DNA of 64,000 nt from Piper betle (lineage: Eukaryota; Streptophyta; Magnoliopsida; Piperales; Piperaceae). Under the pieces are notes generated by a model that had not been told where the DNA came from, made no database searches, and saw nothing but the letters and a program-made list of their open reading frames with translations. Positions 60,730-64,000 of the stretch are shown here, one piece after another. A program made the position numbers and the translations under genes. Position 1 is the first letter of the stretch. Each line of letters starts with the position of its first letter. The stretch spans positions 1 through 64,000 of the forward strand of contig JAURVB010014844.1 of assembly GCA_033002965.1 (NCBI GenBank), given 5' to 3'.

Positions 60730-62569
60730 ATGTTCGCCGGAGAAGAAGACCCGAGGCTCGAGGCCATATCTCGGGCCATTCGCGTCGTCCCTCACTTCCC
60801 CAAGCAAGGTCTCTTCTTTGTCTCTGATTTTTTTAGCATTATCTTGGTGTTTGAGTAAAGAAAGATCGGATTTTTATGCTCAAATGGGTGGGATTGATGA
60901 GCAGGGATCATGTTCCAAGATATAACCACGTTGCTGCTTCACCCCAAGGTCTTCAAGGATGTGGTTGACATATTTGTGGACCGGTACCGAGACATGCATA
61001 TCGACGTTGTGGCAGGTATTGGTCGGATCATGGCGTGGTTGTGAGAATTGGGGTTTGGATTGTGTTATATATGTGAAAACAGTATTGGTTTTTTGTTTGT
61101 TTTTTGCGAAATAGATTGCTTTTGGGCTGTGTATGATTTCTTATATGGTTGATGGTTGATGGCTTTGTTTAGGGTAGAAAAATGCGAACTAGTTGTAGTT
61201 TTGAGAGAGCATAGTTAAAAAGCAAAGGTTTGATTTGGACAATTTGAACATATTGTATGCAATTTTTGAAGATCATAAAAGACCAGCTTTATCAAGAAAA
61301 TGACCTTGCAAAAATTGAAGTCTTTTGATATGTGATGGGCACATATTATTTGTGTTATGGGATATGTTGCTTTCATCTATTTTGGTTGTACTGTATTTTT
61401 GCTCTTGGATGTATGCCTGTCGTTGTGATTTGACGTAAAATGTATTCATTGTAGGAATTGAAGCTAGAGGGTTTATATTTGGACCTTCTATTGCCTTGGC
61501 TATTGGTGCGAAATTTATTCCCCTGCGGAAACCGAAGAAATTGCCAGGTCTGAAATTTTTACTTTCATTTATGGAGAAATATTACAATTTTAAGTAATAC
61601 CATTCTGAGATTTATTGATTAGCGTACATCAAATTGGATATATTGGAATAATTAATCTTGGCCTTGATTGCTGAAACTATGTTTAGGCCACTGACGTTGT
61701 CTTGCATTTAGCTTTCCTAGTTTCTAATTTTTTGAAGCGCAGGTGAAGTTCTTTCCGAGTCTTATGCGCTTGAGTATGGTAACGATTGTTTAGAAATGCA
61801 TGTTGGCGCTGTTCAGTCAGGAGAGCGTGCACTGATCATTGATGATTTGATTGCCACTGGTGGAACACTTCGTGCGGCAATAAGGCTTCTAGGTAATGTG
61901 GAGAAAACTGTTATTATGTCTGGGATCCATACAAGTGATGAGGCACTGTATATTTGAAAAAGTATCGTAATAGTTCTTTCCGAAGTTTGAAGAGGTTAGA
62001 TTTATCTTAGCAGATTTTGATTTTAGAAAGGGAGGCATTATTCCTGGGCTAGGGAATGTTGGCTGTTTTATCTTGACTGCCGTGCATCCATTATGATTGC
62101 TGCCTTCAGAAATGAAAATGTTTGCCTAGCTTTGTATATTTGACCTAGGAGAGTTTCAAGTGTGCAAGTTGTAGATGCGCTAGTTACTTCATTTGATGTC
62201 TGCTCATTTCATAACATTTAAATTTTCCTGGCTTATTGTGTAGGTATGTATTTGTAATTACTAACTTCATTTCTTTAATGCTCAGAAAGAGCGAAAGCGG
62301 AAGTTGTCGAATGCGCTTGTGTTGTTGGCCTACCGGAGCTTAGGGTATGTCATATCTTATGTCTTCCATCAACATTCATACAACATATATCCATTGCTCT
62401 CAATAGTTTAAAATCCGATTCTTCTAGACTGACGTCATGCCATTTAAAAGTTGAAGAATGTTTTACATATAAACACCAGGGAACTTGATTGTACTTAACA
62501 AATCTTTAGCAGGGCCGATGCAAGTTATACGGGAAGCCTGTGTACATATTGGTGGAAGCTCATTTGTAG
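60730..62569 (+). CDS. APT: Adenine phosphoribosyltransferase
   Basis: The enzyme converts adenine and PRPP to AMP (purine salvage); some plant forms also act on cytokinin bases. Six exons: 60730-60808, 60905-61015, 61455-61547, 61743-61892, 62286-62344, 62513-62569, totalling 549 bases (182 residues), intact. Landmarks: [67 protein letters not shown] and the PRPP-binding loop [13 protein letters not shown], then [12 protein letters not shown] and a final VYILVEAHL. The [10 protein letters not shown] start resembles the Arabidopsis APT3/APT5-type enzymes rather than APT1. Exon 1's donor (G|GTCTCT) is weak but gives the exact family junction. An in-frame ATG at 60607 would add 41 residues. Length is normal for the family. 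Confidence 0.95.
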
Positions 62570-64000
62570 GTCTTCTTATCCAGGTGTGTTGGCCCTGTTC
62601 ATAAACAATTTAAGTTCATTGTTTCAATTCTACGAATTTGACGGGAATTTAAGTTCTTTTTTCGTTACTTCTGTTACTCGTGCGGATCCGGCGGATAGGT
62701 TAGATGGAAACTATTTTTGAAGCGGGAACATTTCTCGAGCGCTCTTCATTGAATTGATAGAAAATGAGCTGGAATACGTGTCACTTCTCAACTCTGTAGC
62801 AGGGATTTTTTTCTTGTGGATGCTTTAGATTTACTAATAATTTATGCATTGTCTGTTTTTTCCCCCAATCATGTTTGGTTTCCTGTGATATGGATTTTTC
62901 ATGAAAAGAGCCATTCATTCCTTCTACGTTTCTTACAGTTGAAAGAGGTGTGTGTATACTTCCTGCTGACTATTTTACAATAACAGTGAGCACCATTAGC
63001 TCAGAATCACTTCACTCATTAAGATGATACATTCACAGGCATGGCCAGGGAAAAATTAGAATTGACTGGAAAATGTAACACGTCTAGCTTATCTAGGGAT
63101 GGGTTCAGGTATATGAACATCTGACCCGAATATCTAACCCGGAGTCAACATTGTTCGGGCAAAGTTCGAATTTGGATTGGGCTTAGAAAATTCCTATATA
63201 CCAAGGTTTTTGAAATTTTTTTATTTTCATAGTGATGTTTTATTGAAAGGGTAAAGGGATTATGAGCTCCATGGCAAAAAAAATTTTCTATCTCAAGTTT
63301 GATTTGGATTGTTCTAAAGATGGCTTAAATTTATTATTATTATTAAAAATAAAACTTTCTCCTTTCTCATCGCTGTCGCCGCTCCTTTCTCCGTTGGCCG
63401 ACTTCCACCATCGATTTTGTCCTATTTCAACACACTTGGTCGCCCTCTGCCCACCACGTTGGTGTTGGCAACCCACTCCCAATGCCACATCATCTTCTCC
63501 CTTGTGCTCCCCCCCGTACCTGTCGCCACTCTCGTTGCAGACAACTTCCATAGTTGATCTGCGGTGCCACCTCCTTAACAGTGCTTCCTCCCCTCCACGC
63601 CTTGCCCTACCCTCCTCCCTCCTGGTGGCACCTCTCCCCGGCGGCGCTCCTCCCCCTCCTCAACTCCGCAATCTCTCAACCCGCAATTGGGTTAGGTGGG
63701 GAGGCCAAAATTGGCCGTTGCCAGTCAGGTCCATTCGCCGCGGGTAGGACCTGGTCGTCCCCAGGCCAAATCTGATTAGGGGATGACCAGGTCAGGCACG
63801 CGGCGATCGGAACTGGTGGCAGCCTTAGCCAGTGCGCCCCTTGCCCTTGGTCAGAGGTGATGTTGTCTTGGCCGACGCTTTTGAGAAAAAAATTAATTTT
63901 TTAAAATATTTTTAAAACAATGCATCAAAATGTGGGGTAGAAAAAATTTTTTGCCCTGGCGCACCTCAACCTTTCTTTATTAAAAACCCCCAAAAGATTA
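62570..64000. other. 3' flank of APT and a C-rich low-complexity block
   Basis: 62570-63100 is probably 3' untranslated and flanking sequence. 63360-63780 is a C-rich block with CTCC/CCTCC words, reminiscent of the core of hAT-like copy 3. I did not find the GGTTGCA-type ends, and the window stops at 64000. The 161-residue frame here is low-complexity and not supported as a gene. Confidence 0.4.

Noticed and set aside
63262..63775. 161-residue frame near the right edge
   Set aside because: C-rich low-complexity sequence, no domain, other frames equally open; possibly another transposon core, but ends not found.

Overview
This is nuclear DNA of a flowering plant. The evidence is long AT-rich intergenic stretches, genes of short exons with GT-AG introns, plant-type protein families (DUF247, plant MICU, plant IST1-like, plant mitochondrial ATP synthase gamma) and abundant transposon debris. 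Several genes have GC-rich first exons beside AT-rich introns and 3' parts, a pattern common in monocots, so a non-grass monocot is my best guess, but the sequence does not prove it.

Layout. 0-8.5 kb: an LTR fragment, then a decayed gene for a mitochondrial calcium-uniporter regulator (MICU) on the + strand, with a 2.3-kb LTR-like insertion and diverged tandem repeats in its first intron. 11.5-12.1 kb: an intact single-exon SAM-domain gene (+). 13.7-14.3 kb: a fresh 262-bp tandem duplication. 18.8-19.3 kb: a serine-rich plant protein gene (-) with two reading-frame breaks near its 3' end. 22.6-24.5 kb and 28.9-29.7 kb: three copies of one non-autonomous hAT-like element, two with recognisable 8-bp target-site duplications. 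24.6-27.1 kb: a broken gene for a plant tweety-like membrane protein, with one exon inverted relative to the rest. 32.6-33.3 kb: a single-exon membrane protein gene (-). 33.7-38.2 kb: a seven-exon IST1-like (ESCRT-III-associated) gene (-) with one frame break in exon 6. 38.9-42.9 kb: a degenerate Ty3/gypsy retrotransposon (-).

45.4-48.6 kb: intact nine-exon gene for the mitochondrial ATP synthase gamma subunit (+). 49.4-51.6 kb: intact two-exon DUF247 gene (-). 52.6-55.6 kb: 5' half of an FAD-dependent oxidoreductase gene (-), frame-broken and lacking its 3' half. 60.7-62.6 kb: intact six-exon adenine phosphoribosyltransferase gene (+). The rest is AT-rich intergenic sequence with small tandem repeats and no gene I can support.

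The genes form no pathway or operon, as is normal for a plant chromosome. What stands out is the mix of clean genes with neighbours carrying 1-bp indels or stops in otherwise well-conserved exons. MICU, tweety-like and FAD-oxidoreductase look like true pseudogenes. The serine-rich and IST1-like breaks are single-base changes, partly in homopolymers, and may be assembly errors. I see no CRISPR array, tRNA or rRNA, and no convincing new biological system. The most unusual structures are the hAT-like family with a conserved shell around different GC-rich cores, and the exon inversion with a copied 17-bp filler.
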